Shown: piece by piece, positions 7,120 to 16,114 of the stretch | Position numbering within the stretch: position 1 is the stretch's first letter | How the letters are laid out: each line of letters opens with the position of its first letter | Origin: Desulfuromonadaceae bacterium UBA5613 | GTDB lineage: Bacteria; Desulfobacterota; Desulfuromonadia; Desulfuromonadales; UBA2197 | Assembly: GCA_002424625.1 (NCBI GenBank) | Contig: DIKR01000138.1 | Coordinates: 5,210 to 49,973 of the forward strand | Length of the DNA stretch: 44,764 bases | Direction of reading: 5' to 3' | Notes under the pieces: generated by a model | Seen by the model: only the letters and a program-made list of their open reading frames with translations | Database searches by the model: none | Told to the model about the DNA's origin: nothing | Position numbers and translations under genes: made by a program

Positions 7120-7857
7120 CTAATTTTTATCCAGAGCCATGATAAAAGCAGCAGGGGTGCCATTCTTTTCAAACTCGATACGAACCGCCTCGGCCTCTTC
7201 GAACTGCGGATAGCTGCCGACGCGGACGCGATGATAAAGGGTACCATTGACCCAGCCGCGCTGCACCGAAGAAGAACCATAGCGCTTTTCCAGTTGACTG
7301 GCGAGACGATAAGCATTATCCGGATTGATAAAAGCCCCGATCTGAACGGTAAAGGGACCCAGAATGATTTCCAGATCGCTGCCGGGGATGGACTCAATAC
7401 GAACCGGCGCAGTGCCGCTGGCGATAATATCGAGCTCTTTGGCGGCGGCATAAGACAGATCGATAATCCGGCTCTTGACGAAGGGGCCGCGATCATTGAC
7501 CCGAACTTCGATTGTCCGATTGTTACGGAGGTTGGTGACACGCAGCTTTGTCCCCATCGGCAGAATTTTGTGAGCCGAGGTCATGGCATTCATGTCGTAA
7601 ATTTCACCGCAACTCGTCGCTTTTCCGTGAAAATCCGGCCCGTACCAACTCGCCATTCCTTCTTCCGCATAGCCGTGATGATCACGCAGCGGCTCATACA
7701 GTTCACCATTGACCGAATAAGGCTTCTGGTGCCCTTTCAACTTTTTTGTCGCGGCACTTTCGTGGACCTGCACTTGATACTCCCCCTGGGCGGTACAAGC
7801 GCTAAACCCCACCAGCAACAGGAAGAGCAGAATAAGTTTACCGCAAAAGTTGTGCAT
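7120..7857 (-). CDS. rlpA: RlpA-family septal lytic transglycosylase-like lipoprotein with SPOR domain
   Basis: This 245-aa lipoprotein has the lipobox GFSAC (Cys21). A double-psi beta-barrel domain follows: EEGMASWYGPDFHGKATSCGE, then MTSAHKILPMGTKLRVTN and the motif VRVNDRGPFVKSRIIDLS with the key Asp. Residues about 168-245 form a SPOR domain that binds denuded septal peptidoglycan (FTVQIGAFINPDNA to YHRVRVGSYP). In Pseudomonas RlpA cleaves naked glycan strands; in E. coli it is inactive, so activity here is inferred. The start codon overlaps the end of the glycosyltransferase gene by 20 bp, implying one operon. Confidence 0.93.
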   Translation of the reverse strand: MHNFCGKLILLFLLLVGFSACTAQGEYQVQVHESAATKKLKGHQKPYSVNGELYEPLRDHHGYAEEGMASWYGPDFHGKATSCGEIYDMNAMTSAHKILPMGTKLRVTNLRNNRTIEVRVNDRGPFVKSRIIDLSYAAAKELDIIASGTAPVRIESIPGSDLEIILGPFTVQIGAFINPDNAYRLASQLEKRYGSSSVQRGWVNGTLYHRVRVGSYPQFEEAEAVRIEFEKNGTPAAFIMALDKN

Positions 7858-8917
7858 ACAGCCTCTGATAACGAGAAATCATGGTCGGGATGGAAAATTC
7901 CGTTTCGACAAGGTGTCTGCCATTGGCGCCAAAACGTTCGGCGAGCTGACGATCAAGTAACAGTTCGATGATTTTCTCAGCCAAAGATGTGACTTCCCCC
8001 GGCGGAACGAGATAACCATTGACTCCCTCGCGAATGACCTCGGGGATGCCGCCCGCCCGGGCGCCGACCATCGGTCGTCCGGCGGCAGCGGTTTGCAGCA
8101 GCGAGACGCCAAGCCCTTCCATCAGGGCCGGATGAACCACAAGGTCGAGATTGGGCAGAACCCGCGGCAGGTCATTGCGAAAACCGGCAAAGACCACCTT
8201 CTCTTCCAGACCGCGGGCGCGACATTCCGTTTCGAGCTCCTGACGTTGCGGCCCCTGGCCGAAGAAGATAAAGCGCAGATTCGGCACCGCAGCCAGAATC
8301 TTCTCTGCGCCGGCCAGAAGAAAACGATGCCCTTTACGTTCGATCAACTGGGCAATGATCGCCACGGTCCTTTCGCCGGGATGGAGCGAAAATTCCTGTT
8401 CAAACCAGGGACGATCCGCTTGACAGTTGTACTGCTCAAGATCGACAACGCTGTGGATCAATTCCACGTGCTTTTCCGCCACCCCCTCGCTGAGGAGGAC
8501 TTGACGAATCCCTTCGGAGATCGTCACCACCCGATCGAAGCGATTATACTTGAGGCGGACCAGCAGCGCACTCTCGGGGTTGTCGACGCGCCGGGTCAAT
8601 ACCGACTTCACGCCGCAGAGTTGCGCGGCGATCCCCCCCCACCAATCCGCGCCACGGCGGGAATGGGCATGGACGATATCAGGTCGCTGGCGCCGGATGG
8701 TCTGACATAAGCCGATAAGGAGACGCGGATCGATATCGCCGATTGTGGGGAGTTCGACGATCGTGGCAATCCCTGCACATTTACGGCCGATCTCACTGCC
8801 GGGGGCGCAGACCAGGATATTTTCGATTCCGACCGCGTGCAGACCGCGCAGCAGATAATAGACCTGCAGGGCGCCGCCGTAAAGATGGCGGCCGGTTTCG
8901 ATGTGGAGAACTTTCAT
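7838..8917 (-). CDS. GT4-family glycosyltransferase
   Basis: This 359-aa protein is a GT-B fold glycosyltransferase. The N-terminal domain has GRHLYGGALQVYYLLRGL, the glycine-rich acceptor-side loop. The C-terminal GT1-type domain contains IAQLIERKGHRFLLAGA and FFGQGPQR. It ends with the EX7E nucleotide-sugar motif region HPALMEGLGVSLLQTAAAGRP and GGIPEVI. It probably adds a sugar to lipopolysaccharide core or another surface glycan at the inner face of the membrane; donor and acceptor are unknown. Its ATG overlaps the stop of the upstream GT9 gene (ATGA), so the two are translationally coupled. Confidence 0.9.
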   Translation of the reverse strand: MKVLHIETGRHLYGGALQVYYLLRGLHAVGIENILVCAPGSEIGRKCAGIATIVELPTIGDIDPRLLIGLCQTIRRQRPDIVHAHSRRGADWWGGIAAQLCGVKSVLTRRVDNPESALLVRLKYNRFDRVVTISEGIRQVLLSEGVAEKHVELIHSVVDLEQYNCQADRPWFEQEFSLHPGERTVAIIAQLIERKGHRFLLAGAEKILAAVPNLRFIFFGQGPQRQELETECRARGLEEKVVFAGFRNDLPRVLPNLDLVVHPALMEGLGVSLLQTAAAGRPMVGARAGGIPEVIREGVNGYLVPPGEVTSLAEKIIELLLDRQLAERFGANGRHLVETEFSIPTMISRYQRLYAQLLR

Positions 8918-10008
8918 AAGGTCTCGCGCTCTTCTTCAAGGAGAGTCGTGGCAGCCGCAACGATCTTTTCAACCGTCAAGGCGCGCATGCAATCGAATTG
9001 GCCATGACAAGTCGGTTTACGGCGGCAGGGGGAACAGGAAGGTGCATCATAAAGGAGCCGGGTGCGCGGCGAAGCAGTGGTTTGATACGGGCAGGTAGCG
9101 CCAAAGAGGGCAAGAGTCGGCAAAGAGAAGGCCGTCCCCATGTGGGTCAAACCGGTATCGACTCCGATCAGCAAGGCCGCACCTTCTATGATCGCTGCAC
9201 TCTGCCCGAGCGTCGTCCGGCCGCAAAGGCAGCAAACCTGAACGCGGCCGCTTTGCCTGGCAATCTCTTCACCCCGCTCTGCATCCCCCGGCCCGCCCAG
9301 GATAATCACCGGTTTGCCGAATTTATCGACTAACTCTCCGGCGAGGAGCGCCCAGCGCTCATCGAACCAGTGTTTTTGCGGCCGCGTCGTAAAAGGGGCG
9401 AAGACGAAATAATCGCTGCCGGCGTCAAGACTGGCGAGAAGCTGCTGCACAATCGTCCGATCTTCCGGGCCAACGACAATCTGCGGCACAAAGAGACCGG
9501 GATCCAGCCCAAGAGCAACGATCATCTGCCGGTACTCGGAACTCATTGCCGGATTGTCCTTCTCCTTATTCACTTTGCGATCAAGGAGAAAAGCGCCAGG
9601 TTCCTTGGAGAGAAAACCGATTGTTTTCCGTGCACCGCTGAGCCACAGGAGAAAGCGGCTCTTGACCAGACCGACGGCATCGATGGCGAGATCAAAACGG
9701 CGACTACGCAACTCTCGGCGCATGGCCAGAACGCAGCGCAGGAGTTCAAGGTAACGCTTTTCCCGGGCAAGCCGGTTCCATTCCCCTTTGGGCCAAAGGA
9801 TGAGTTCGTCAAGGTCGTCATGATGTCGCAACAGATCAGCCAGGCCTGGCTCCACCAGCCAGGCAATCCGCGCCTGCGGGTAAGCCCGGCGCAGAGCGGC
9901 GAGCATCGGCGAAGCCATGATGATATCCCCCATGGCACCGGGGCGGATAATCAGGATCGACTCCGGCGTCATCACCTCTTTGGAGGGTATGATTCCGGCA
10001 AGCTCCAT
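8914..10008 (-). CDS. GT9-family (heptosyltransferase-like) glycosyltransferase
   Basis: This 364-aa protein begins with ILIIRPGAMGDIIMASPML, the GT9 signature of ADP-heptose:LPS heptosyltransferases. Later come FAPFTTRPQKHWFDERWALL, PVIILGGPGD and the donor-site stretch LIGVDTGLTHMGTAFSLPTLALFG. A C-terminal Cys-rich segment, CSPCRRKPTCHGQFDCMRAL, is also seen in many heptosyltransferases. The function is likely inner-core LPS assembly. The start ATG overlaps the ValRS stop (TGATG at 10008). An alternative ATG twelve codons in, at MTPESILIIRPG, has AGAGG close by and may be used instead. It is coupled to the GT4 gene downstream. Confidence 0.9.
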   Translation of the reverse strand: MELAGIIPSKEVMTPESILIIRPGAMGDIIMASPMLAALRRAYPQARIAWLVEPGLADLLRHHDDLDELILWPKGEWNRLAREKRYLELLRCVLAMRRELRSRRFDLAIDAVGLVKSRFLLWLSGARKTIGFLSKEPGAFLLDRKVNKEKDNPAMSSEYRQMIVALGLDPGLFVPQIVVGPEDRTIVQQLLASLDAGSDYFVFAPFTTRPQKHWFDERWALLAGELVDKFGKPVIILGGPGDAERGEEIARQSGRVQVCCLCGRTTLGQSAAIIEGAALLIGVDTGLTHMGTAFSLPTLALFGATCPYQTTASPRTRLLYDAPSCSPCRRKPTCHGQFDCMRALTVEKIVAAATTLLEEERETL

Positions 10009-12680
10009 CAGCTCGGCTCCAGCGCCTGAATCTTTTCGAGACTGGCATTGAGGATGGCCAGTTTCTCAGTCGCATCGGACAGCTTGGCGCGATCCTTTTC
10101 CAGCACTTCCGCCGGCGCCCGGGCAACGAAGGCTTCGTTGCCGAGTTTCTTTTCGAACATCTCGACGTCCTTCCGGACCTTGGCGATCTCCTTGCCGAGA
10201 CGTTCGATCTCGGCGGCGACATCGATCAGCCCAGCCAGCGGCACGAGGATTTCAATCCCGCCCGCCACCTGGGTGGCGGCCTGTTCCGGGCGGACCACGT
10301 TGATGGCGCTGATCTGTTCCTTGACGCGAGCGAGGGTGCGGATATAGCGCTCGCCGGCGCGGGTGACCGCCAGATCGCTATCATTACGGCAGTCGAAGAC
10401 GACACTGATCTGGCGACCGGGGTTGACATCCATCTCACCGCGGATATTGCGGATCGCCCGGATAATCTCCATGATCTGCTCCATCTGCGCGGCAGCGGCG
10501 TCATCAAAACGCAAACCGCTGCCGTCCGGATAAGGGGCGTACATGATCGTGCTTGTCGGGCGCGTGCCGGGGAGGCTCTGCCAGATCTCTTCGGTAATAA
10601 AGGGCATGAGGGGATGAAGGAGGCGCAGCAGCGCTTCAAGGACGGTATAAAGGACGGTCTGGGCACGGAGTTTGGCAACGGCGTCACTGCCGTAAAGGTC
10701 ATCTTTCACCAGCTCGATGTACCAGTCACAGAAGTCGTTCCAGGTAAAGGCGTACAGCAGGGAAGCGACTTCGTTGAACTTGTATTCAGCAAGAGCCTGA
10801 TTCACTTGCTCGGCGGTCTGCGCCAGACGCTTGAGGATCCAGTGATCCGCCAGCGAAAGGGGCAGAGAAGTCAGGCCATCCGGAACAGGGGTGAAGTCTT
10901 CGAGATTCATCAGGGTAAAACGCGCCGCGTTCCAGAGCTTATTGGCAAAGGCGCGGTAGCCGGCAATCCGCTCGGTGGCGAGCTTGATGTCGCGCCCCAT
11001 CGCCGCAAAGGCGGTGAGGGTGAAGCGGAAAGCATCGGCGCCGTATTCGTCGATAATCACCAGGGGATCGATGACGTTCCCCTTGCTCTTGCTCATCTTC
11101 TGGCCGTGCGCATCGCGGACCAGAGCATGGATGTAGACCTCTTTGAACGGCACTTTGTCCATAAAGTGCAGCCCCATCATCATCATCCGCGCCACCCAGA
11201 AGAAAAGGATGTCAAAACCGGTGACCAGACAGGAGGTCGGATAAAAGGCGGCGAGTTCGTCGGTCTTCTCCGGCCAGCCCATGGTCGAAAAGGGCCACAG
11301 GGCCGAAGAGAACCAGGTATCAAGCACGTCGGTCTCCTGACGGATCTCGTCACTGCCGCATTGGCTGCAATGCGTCGGATCATTCGTTGCCACCGTGATG
11401 GCGCCACAATGATCGCAATACCAGGCCGGGATGCGATGCCCCCACCAGATCTGCCGGGAGATGCACCAGTCGTGGATATTCTCCATCCACTCGTAGTAGT
11501 TCTTTTCCCACTGCTCGGGGAGGATGCGCGTCTCCCCTTCCCGCACCGCCGCCAGGGCGCGCTCCGCCAGAGGGCCGGTCTTGACGTACCATTGCAGGGA
11601 GAGATACGGTTCGACCACAGTCTTGCAGCGATAACAGCCACCGATGGATAGACCGTGCTCGTCGATCTTTTCAAGGAGATCCAAGGCCTCCAGATCAGCG
11701 ACAATCTTGACTCGGGCGGCAAAGCGTTCCAAGCCTTCGTACTGGCGGCCGGCGGCGTTGATGTTGCCGGATTCGTCGAGGATGTTGATCTGATCAAGAC
11801 CGTGTCGCTGCCCGACCTCAAAGTCATTGAAATCATGCGCGGGGGTGATCTTGACCACGCCGGTGCCGAAGGCGCGGTCAACGTAGGCATCGGCGATCAC
11901 CGGAATCTCGCGATCGATCAGGGGGAGACGGACGTGTTGGCCGATAAGATCAGCATAGCGTTCATCTTCGGGATGGACGGCAACTGCGGTGTCGCCGAGC
12001 ATCGTTTCCGGGCGGGTGGTGGCGACAATGATAAAGCGGTCGGGCGCGCCGACCACCGGATAACGAATGTGCCAAAGGTGGCCTTTGGCCTCTTCATGCT
12101 CGACTTCGATATCGGAAAGGGCGGTATGACAGCGCGGACACCAGTTGATCAAACGGTTGGCGCGGTAGATCAGGCCATCCTCGTAGAGTTTAACAAAGAC
12201 AGTGCGCACCGCCGTCGAAAGGCCGGCATCCATGGTAAAGCGTTCCCGCTCCCAATCGCAGGAAGCGCCGAGACGCTTGAGTTGACCGATAATCTGGCCG
12301 CCGGATTCTGCCTTCCACTGCCAGACCCGCTTGATGAAGTCTTCGCGGCCAAGGGCGTGGCGATCCTGCCCGGCAGCGGCCAACTGTCGCTCGACGACAT
12401 TCTGGGTGGCGATGCCGGCATGATCGGTCCCCGGCATCCACAGCACGTTGTAGCCCTGCATCCGTTTCCAGCGGCAAAGGATATCCTGCAAAGTATTATT
12501 AAGGGCATGCCCCATATGCAGGGCGCCGGTGACATTGGGGGGAGGGATGACGATACTGTAGGAAGGTTTGCCGTTGTTGAGTGCAGCATGGAAGCAGCCC
12601 TGGCTCTCCCACTCGGCATACCATCTCTTTTCAACATCATGCGGTTCGTAGACTTTGGCGAGGGTGCGATCGATCGTCAT
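10008..12680 (-). CDS. valS: Valyl-tRNA synthetase
   Basis: This 890-aa class I aminoacyl-tRNA synthetase attaches valine to tRNA-Val. The HIGH motif is in PPPNVTGALHMGHALN near residue 50, and the KMSKS loop is GQKMSKSKGNVIDP. The CP1 editing domain is present (TTRPETMLGDTAVAVHPED). The C-terminus has the coiled coil typical of ValRS (AAEIERLGKEIAKVRKDVE). Length is normal. AGGA precedes the ATG at 12680. It heads an apparent minus-strand unit with the two glycosyltransferases and rlpA, and a terminator for the upstream gene lies at 12713-12745, so valS should have its own promoter in the short gap. Confidence 0.98.
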   Translation of the reverse strand: MTIDRTLAKVYEPHDVEKRWYAEWESQGCFHAALNNGKPSYSIVIPPPNVTGALHMGHALNNTLQDILCRWKRMQGYNVLWMPGTDHAGIATQNVVERQLAAAGQDRHALGREDFIKRVWQWKAESGGQIIGQLKRLGASCDWERERFTMDAGLSTAVRTVFVKLYEDGLIYRANRLINWCPRCHTALSDIEVEHEEAKGHLWHIRYPVVGAPDRFIIVATTRPETMLGDTAVAVHPEDERYADLIGQHVRLPLIDREIPVIADAYVDRAFGTGVVKITPAHDFNDFEVGQRHGLDQINILDESGNINAAGRQYEGLERFAARVKIVADLEALDLLEKIDEHGLSIGGCYRCKTVVEPYLSLQWYVKTGPLAERALAAVREGETRILPEQWEKNYYEWMENIHDWCISRQIWWGHRIPAWYCDHCGAITVATNDPTHCSQCGSDEIRQETDVLDTWFSSALWPFSTMGWPEKTDELAAFYPTSCLVTGFDILFFWVARMMMMGLHFMDKVPFKEVYIHALVRDAHGQKMSKSKGNVIDPLVIIDEYGADAFRFTLTAFAAMGRDIKLATERIAGYRAFANKLWNAARFTLMNLEDFTPVPDGLTSLPLSLADHWILKRLAQTAEQVNQALAEYKFNEVASLLYAFTWNDFCDWYIELVKDDLYGSDAVAKLRAQTVLYTVLEALLRLLHPLMPFITEEIWQSLPGTRPTSTIMYAPYPDGSGLRFDDAAAAQMEQIMEIIRAIRNIRGEMDVNPGRQISVVFDCRNDSDLAVTRAGERYIRTLARVKEQISAINVVRPEQAATQVAGGIEILVPLAGLIDVAAEIERLGKEIAKVRKDVEMFEKKLGNEAFVARAPAEVLEKDRAKLSDATEKLAILNASLEKIQALEPS

Positions 12681-12712
12681 CGTTTTATCCTGGTCAAATT
12701 AATGTAATGCTT

Positions 12713-12745
12713 TAAAAATAAAAATGGGGATTTCGCAATCCCCAT
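12713..12745 (-). terminator. Intrinsic terminator of the response regulator gene
   Basis: ATGGGGATT (12724-12732) pairs perfectly with AATCCCCAT (12737-12745) around a 4-nt loop. Read leftward it is followed by TTTTTATTTTTAA, a good T-tract, about 30 bp beyond the response regulator stop. It insulates valS from the upstream gene. Confidence 0.92.
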
Positions 12746-12775
12746 GCTTTTACTAACGGGTCGACAACTATGCCC

Positions 12776-13900
12776 CTAATCGGCAGCAACGGCCTCACGA
12801 ATTTGGCGCAACTCTTCCTTGATCATCGTCTCCGCCAGATCAGGAACAACTTCCCAGGCAATCTTTTCCAGCAGCGTCCCGGCCAGGCGGGAAACGACCA
12901 CTGCTGCGACCCGTTCGACGATTAAATCCAGTTGAGCCTCACTGAGCATTGCAGCAGGATCAGGCGCGACCTTGACACTCGGGGCCTCAACTTTTTCCGG
13001 CTCGACCATTTCATCCGCGAAAGACAAATTATCAGAAGGGAAAGAGTCCGGCGACAAAAGAACAGAAGAAGAATCAGCGACCGGTTCAAAAAGGTCAATC
13101 TCTTCCAGGATCTCAACATCATCGTCATAAGGAACATCTGCGGTTCCCATCCCGAAAGGATCCACGACCTTGGTATCAGAAGCAGCAAAAGCCGAAGCGA
13201 AGTCATCGCTGCCCCAGGAATCGGCCTCTACGGCTGCGAATGCCGGGGTTGTGGCGACAGAGGGGGGCGTTTCAAAACTCCCCCAAAGGTCGTCGGTGGC
13301 AGCACGAGTTTCGGGTGTTTCGGTTTCAAAGCCGCTGACATCCCACAAATCATCCTGATTCATCGCCGCAAAAACATCTCCCCCGGGAAGTTCGTTGCTG
13401 TCGCTGCCCCCCTCAGCGGTAAATTCACTCCCCCAGATATCATCAGGAAGATCGCTGGAAAGATCGTGCGCAGGGAATCCGACATCTTCAACGGGAGCAG
13501 GAGCAGGCGGCGGCATGACCGGGGCCTGCGCAGCAAGCGACAAAAGCTCCTCAACACAGGCAATCAGGGTCTGAGATTCAAAGGGCTTGGCAATCCAGCG
13601 ATCTGCTCCCGCTGAGCGGGCCCTGGCTTCGTCAAAGGGCTCAAACGTCCCTGTCAATAACAGGACCGGAACTGTTGCCAGAGACGGGTCATTCTTGATC
13701 GCAGCGCAGAGTTCATAGCCATTTTTCCCCGGCATAAAGACATCGGCAAGGATCAGATCCGGCCGTTGCGAACGGGCCTTTTCATAGGCTTTGTCACCAT
13801 TATCAACAACGGTCAAATCGTAATCGTCATGCGAAAACGTAATCTGAACCACCTTTTGAATCGTTACACTGTCATCCGCAAGCAACAGCTTCTTCTTCAT
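12776..13900 (-). CDS. Response regulator receiver protein with long acidic linker and conserved C-terminal helix
   Basis: This 374-aa protein has a receiver domain in residues 1-120: acidic pair Asp9-Asp10, phospho-acceptor Asp53 in LILADVFMPG, Thr83 and Lys105 in IAKPF. Residues about 121-315 are Pro/Asp/Ser-rich and predicted disordered. They hold four acidic Trp motifs: DDIWGS (153-158), DDLWD (183-187), DDLWGS (203-208) and ADSWGS (227-232). Residues 318-374 form an amphipathic helical region (LSEAQLDLIVERV to IAWEVVPDLAETMIKEEL) that recalls the C-terminal oligomerisation helices of PopZ/DUF2497 proteins. No output DNA-binding or enzyme domain is present. GAGGAG precedes the ATG, and the gene stands alone with its own terminator. 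A polar or scaffold signalling role is a guess. Confidence 0.85.
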   Translation of the reverse strand: MKKKLLLADDSVTIQKVVQITFSHDDYDLTVVDNGDKAYEKARSQRPDLILADVFMPGKNGYELCAAIKNDPSLATVPVLLLTGTFEPFDEARARSAGADRWIAKPFESQTLIACVEELLSLAAQAPVMPPPAPAPVEDVGFPAHDLSSDLPDDIWGSEFTAEGGSDSNELPGGDVFAAMNQDDLWDVSGFETETPETRAATDDLWGSFETPPSVATTPAFAAVEADSWGSDDFASAFAASDTKVVDPFGMGTADVPYDDDVEILEEIDLFEPVADSSSVLLSPDSFPSDNLSFADEMVEPEKVEAPSVKVAPDPAAMLSEAQLDLIVERVAAVVVSRLAGTLLEKIAWEVVPDLAETMIKEELRQIREAVAAD

Positions 13901-14340
13901 TCAAGTCTCCTCGGCCGACGCAGCGACATAACAGTTCATGAGCTCCGTGGTTCTTGCAAACAACTGCGATTCAGGGCACAACCTGCTGAAAACATGAAAA
14001 TTTTTGCAAAAATAGCACAGCAGGGGGAGGCTGTCAAGCTCAGGGAAATGCCCTTCAATCATTGACAACACACCGGAACAATTACGATTTAGCCGCACAA
14101 ATTTTTTTGCTTTCTGTCGACAAAACAGGGCAAAAAAGTTTAAAATCAGTTGACGATTCTTTGTCTCCATGCTAATTCAATAGTCATTCGACAGCGGCTG
14201 CTCAAGCCGCATGAATTTCTGTTAACGGGGCGTTTCTGCCGGGTCTGAACAGACTCAAATTTCGGACAGAGGGAGGGGATTTTTAGTGGGCGCCCGTTCG
14301 GAAATCCTGATTCTTAACTCATAACGTATTGGAGGGGTAA
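13901..14340 (+). other. 440-bp intergenic region with leader-like hairpins before the ComEA-like gene
   Basis: This divergent region holds the promoters of the response regulator (left) and the ComEA-like gene (right). On the right side several inverted repeats are visible. GCGGCT (14194-14199) pairs with AGCCGC (14205-14210). GTCT-GAAC-AGAC lies around 14245-14256. GGATTT pairs with AAATCC around a GGGCGCCC core at about 14277-14309. Together they could form a structured 5' leader, but I recognise no known riboswitch. A small frame on the minus strand (13901-14170) has no ribosome binding site and is not called. Confidence 0.4.
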
Positions 14341-14655
14341 ATGAAAAGATTACTGATCATTCTCGTTGCGATTGTAAGCCTTACCTGTACAGCTTCGCCA
14401 CTGTTAGCAGCTGAGGCTGTCAACACAGCAACCGAAGTGAAAGCGCCGGCAGCCATTGCCAACGCAACCAATGTCAACACCGCTTCGGTGAAGGAACTTG
14501 AGAAACTTCCCGGTATCGGCAAAAAGAGTGCAGCCGCCATCGTTGCCTACCGGACTGAAAAAGGGAACTTCAAAACGTTGAAAGATCTCTCAAAGGTAGA
14601 CGGTGTCGGGAAAAAAACCCTGGAAAAGATCAAGCCTCTTGTCATCTTTGAATAA
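14341..14655 (+). CDS. ComEA-like helix-hairpin-helix DNA-binding protein
   Basis: This 104-aa protein starts with a Sec signal peptide (MKRLLIILVAIVSL to ASPLLAAEA). It ends in a ComEA-type double helix-hairpin-helix domain: VNTASVKELEKLPGIGKKSA and FKTLKDLSKVDGVGKKTLEKI. Exported ComEA homologues bind double-stranded DNA in the periplasm during natural transformation. Small ComEA-like proteins are also common in species not known to be competent, so a role in DNA uptake is only inferred. GGAGG lies 5 nt upstream of the ATG. It is followed by a terminator at 14682 and looks monocistronic. Confidence 0.85.
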   Translation: MKRLLIILVAIVSLTCTASPLLAAEAVNTATEVKAPAAIANATNVNTASVKELEKLPGIGKKSAAAIVAYRTEKGNFKTLKDLSKVDGVGKKTLEKIKPLVIFE

Positions 14656-14681
14656 CACGGTACTATATATCGTATCAGCCA

Positions 14682-14719
14682 TCCGGCCTGTTTGCTCTGG
14701 TGAACAGGCCGGAATCTTT
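14682..14719 (+). terminator. Intrinsic terminator after the ComEA-like gene
   Basis: TCCGGCCTGTT (14682-14692) pairs perfectly with AACAGGCCGGA (14703-14713) around a 10-nt loop, followed by ATCTTTA. It lies 27 bp beyond the stop codon. The T-tract is short. Confidence 0.8.
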
Positions 14720-14745
14720 AATATGATCGTCAAAAGGATGTCGCA

Positions 14746-16104
14746 ATGAAACTTTGCGTGATTGGGTCGGGCTACGTGGGGCTTGTTGCCGGGGCAGCGT
14801 TTGCCGAAAGCGGCAACACCGTTATCTGTGTTGATGTTGATAGCGAAAAGATCGATGGACTCAAACGCGGCATCATTCCCATTTACGAACCAGGCCTCAA
14901 AGAGCTGGTGGAAAGAAATGTCGCCGAATCGCGTCTCTTCTTTTCTACCGATCTCACTGAAGCAGTTCAGAAGAGTCTCGTCTGCTTTATCGCTGTCGGC
15001 ACCCCACCGGGAGAAGACGGCTCGGCCGATCTCTCTTATGTCCTCAAGGTCGCAACCGATATCGGCGCCTGCATGGACGGCTTTAAAATCATTGTCGACA
15101 AGTCGACAGTCCCGGTCGGAACCGCTGACATGGTGCGCAAAACAATCGCGGCCGAACTCCGGAAACGGGGAGAGATTTTTGAATTCGATGTTGTCAGCAA
15201 CCCTGAATTCCTCAAGGAAGGCTCAGCGATCGAAGACTTCATGAAACCGGATCGGGTTATTATCGGCACAGACAACATCAGAACTGCCGAGCTGATGAAA
15301 GAGTTGTACGAGCCCTTCATGCGCAAGAACAACCGGGTCATTGTCATGGATGTCAAGAGTGCCGAAATGACCAAGTACGCGGCCAATGCCATGCTTGCCA
15401 CCCGCATTACCTTTATGAATCAGATTGCCAATCTTTGCGAACACCTGGGTGCCGATGTCGTGGCGGTCCGTGAAGGAATCGGCTCAGACTCTCGTATCGG
15501 CTATGACTTCCTCTTCCCTGGCGTCGGCTATGGCGGTTCCTGCTTCCCCAAAGATGTGCAAGCGCTGGTGCGCAGTGCCAACAGTGTCAACTACGATCTC
15601 TCTTTGCTGAAAGCCGTTGAAGACGCCAATTACCTGCAAAAGCAGATCCTCGGCAAAAAAATAGCCCAATACTTTGCAGCAAACCACCCTGAGTCAAAGC
15701 ACCCCCTGGCCGGCCGGAATATTGCCCTTTGGGGACTAGCCTTCAAACCCCGGACAGATGATCTTCGTGAAGCACCGGCCCTGGTACTGATTGAAGAACT
15801 TCTCCGTGCCGGCGCCACAGTGACCGCTTACGACCCGGCGGCCATGACCAAGGCCCGCTCCATTTTCGGTGACCGCATCCTCTTCGCCGACAATGCTTAT
15901 CAGGCCATTGAAAAAGCCGATGCCCTGGCAATCGTGACTGAATGGAACGAATTCCGTCGCCCGGATTTGGAACGTGTCAAAGAACTGATGGCAGCACCTG
16001 TCATCTTTGACGGCCGCAACCTTTACGAACCGAAACGGATGAACGAAAAAGGTTTTACATATTTTGCCATGGGTCGCGGCACGACGACGTGCAGCGCACC
16101 TTGA
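14746..16104 (+). CDS. ugd: UDP-glucose 6-dehydrogenase
   Basis: This 452-aa enzyme oxidises UDP-glucose to UDP-glucuronate with two NAD+. The N-terminal Rossmann motif is VIGSGYVGLVAGAAFAESG. The central domain has VVSNPEFLKEGSAIEDF and the catalytic cysteine lies in FPGVGYGGSCFPKD (about residue 268). The C-terminal domain shows LWGLAFKPRTDDLREAPA. Length is normal. AAGGA precedes the ATG. It supplies precursors for uronic acid-containing surface polysaccharide. The FtsB-like gene follows after 10 bp, so these share a transcript. A related GDP-mannose dehydrogenase is less likely given the motif spacing. Confidence 0.93.
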   Translation: MKLCVIGSGYVGLVAGAAFAESGNTVICVDVDSEKIDGLKRGIIPIYEPGLKELVERNVAESRLFFSTDLTEAVQKSLVCFIAVGTPPGEDGSADLSYVLKVATDIGACMDGFKIIVDKSTVPVGTADMVRKTIAAELRKRGEIFEFDVVSNPEFLKEGSAIEDFMKPDRVIIGTDNIRTAELMKELYEPFMRKNNRVIVMDVKSAEMTKYAANAMLATRITFMNQIANLCEHLGADVVAVREGIGSDSRIGYDFLFPGVGYGGSCFPKDVQALVRSANSVNYDLSLLKAVEDANYLQKQILGKKIAQYFAANHPESKHPLAGRNIALWGLAFKPRTDDLREAPALVLIEELLRAGATVTAYDPAAMTKARSIFGDRILFADNAYQAIEKADALAIVTEWNEFRRPDLERVKELMAAPVIFDGRNLYEPKRMNEKGFTYFAMGRGTTTCSAP

Positions 16105-16114
16105 CAGGAGCACC

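Noticed and set aside
14063..14084. TTGACA followed by TACGAT as a promoter for the ComEA-like gene
   Set aside because: The spacing is only 15 bp and the -10 is poor; it lies some 250 bp from the gene.
13901..14170. 89-codon minus-strand frame just upstream of the response regulator
   Set aside because: No ribosome binding site, no recognisable domain, AT-rich promoter-like sequence; it is more likely leader and promoter DNA, although it abuts the regulator start.
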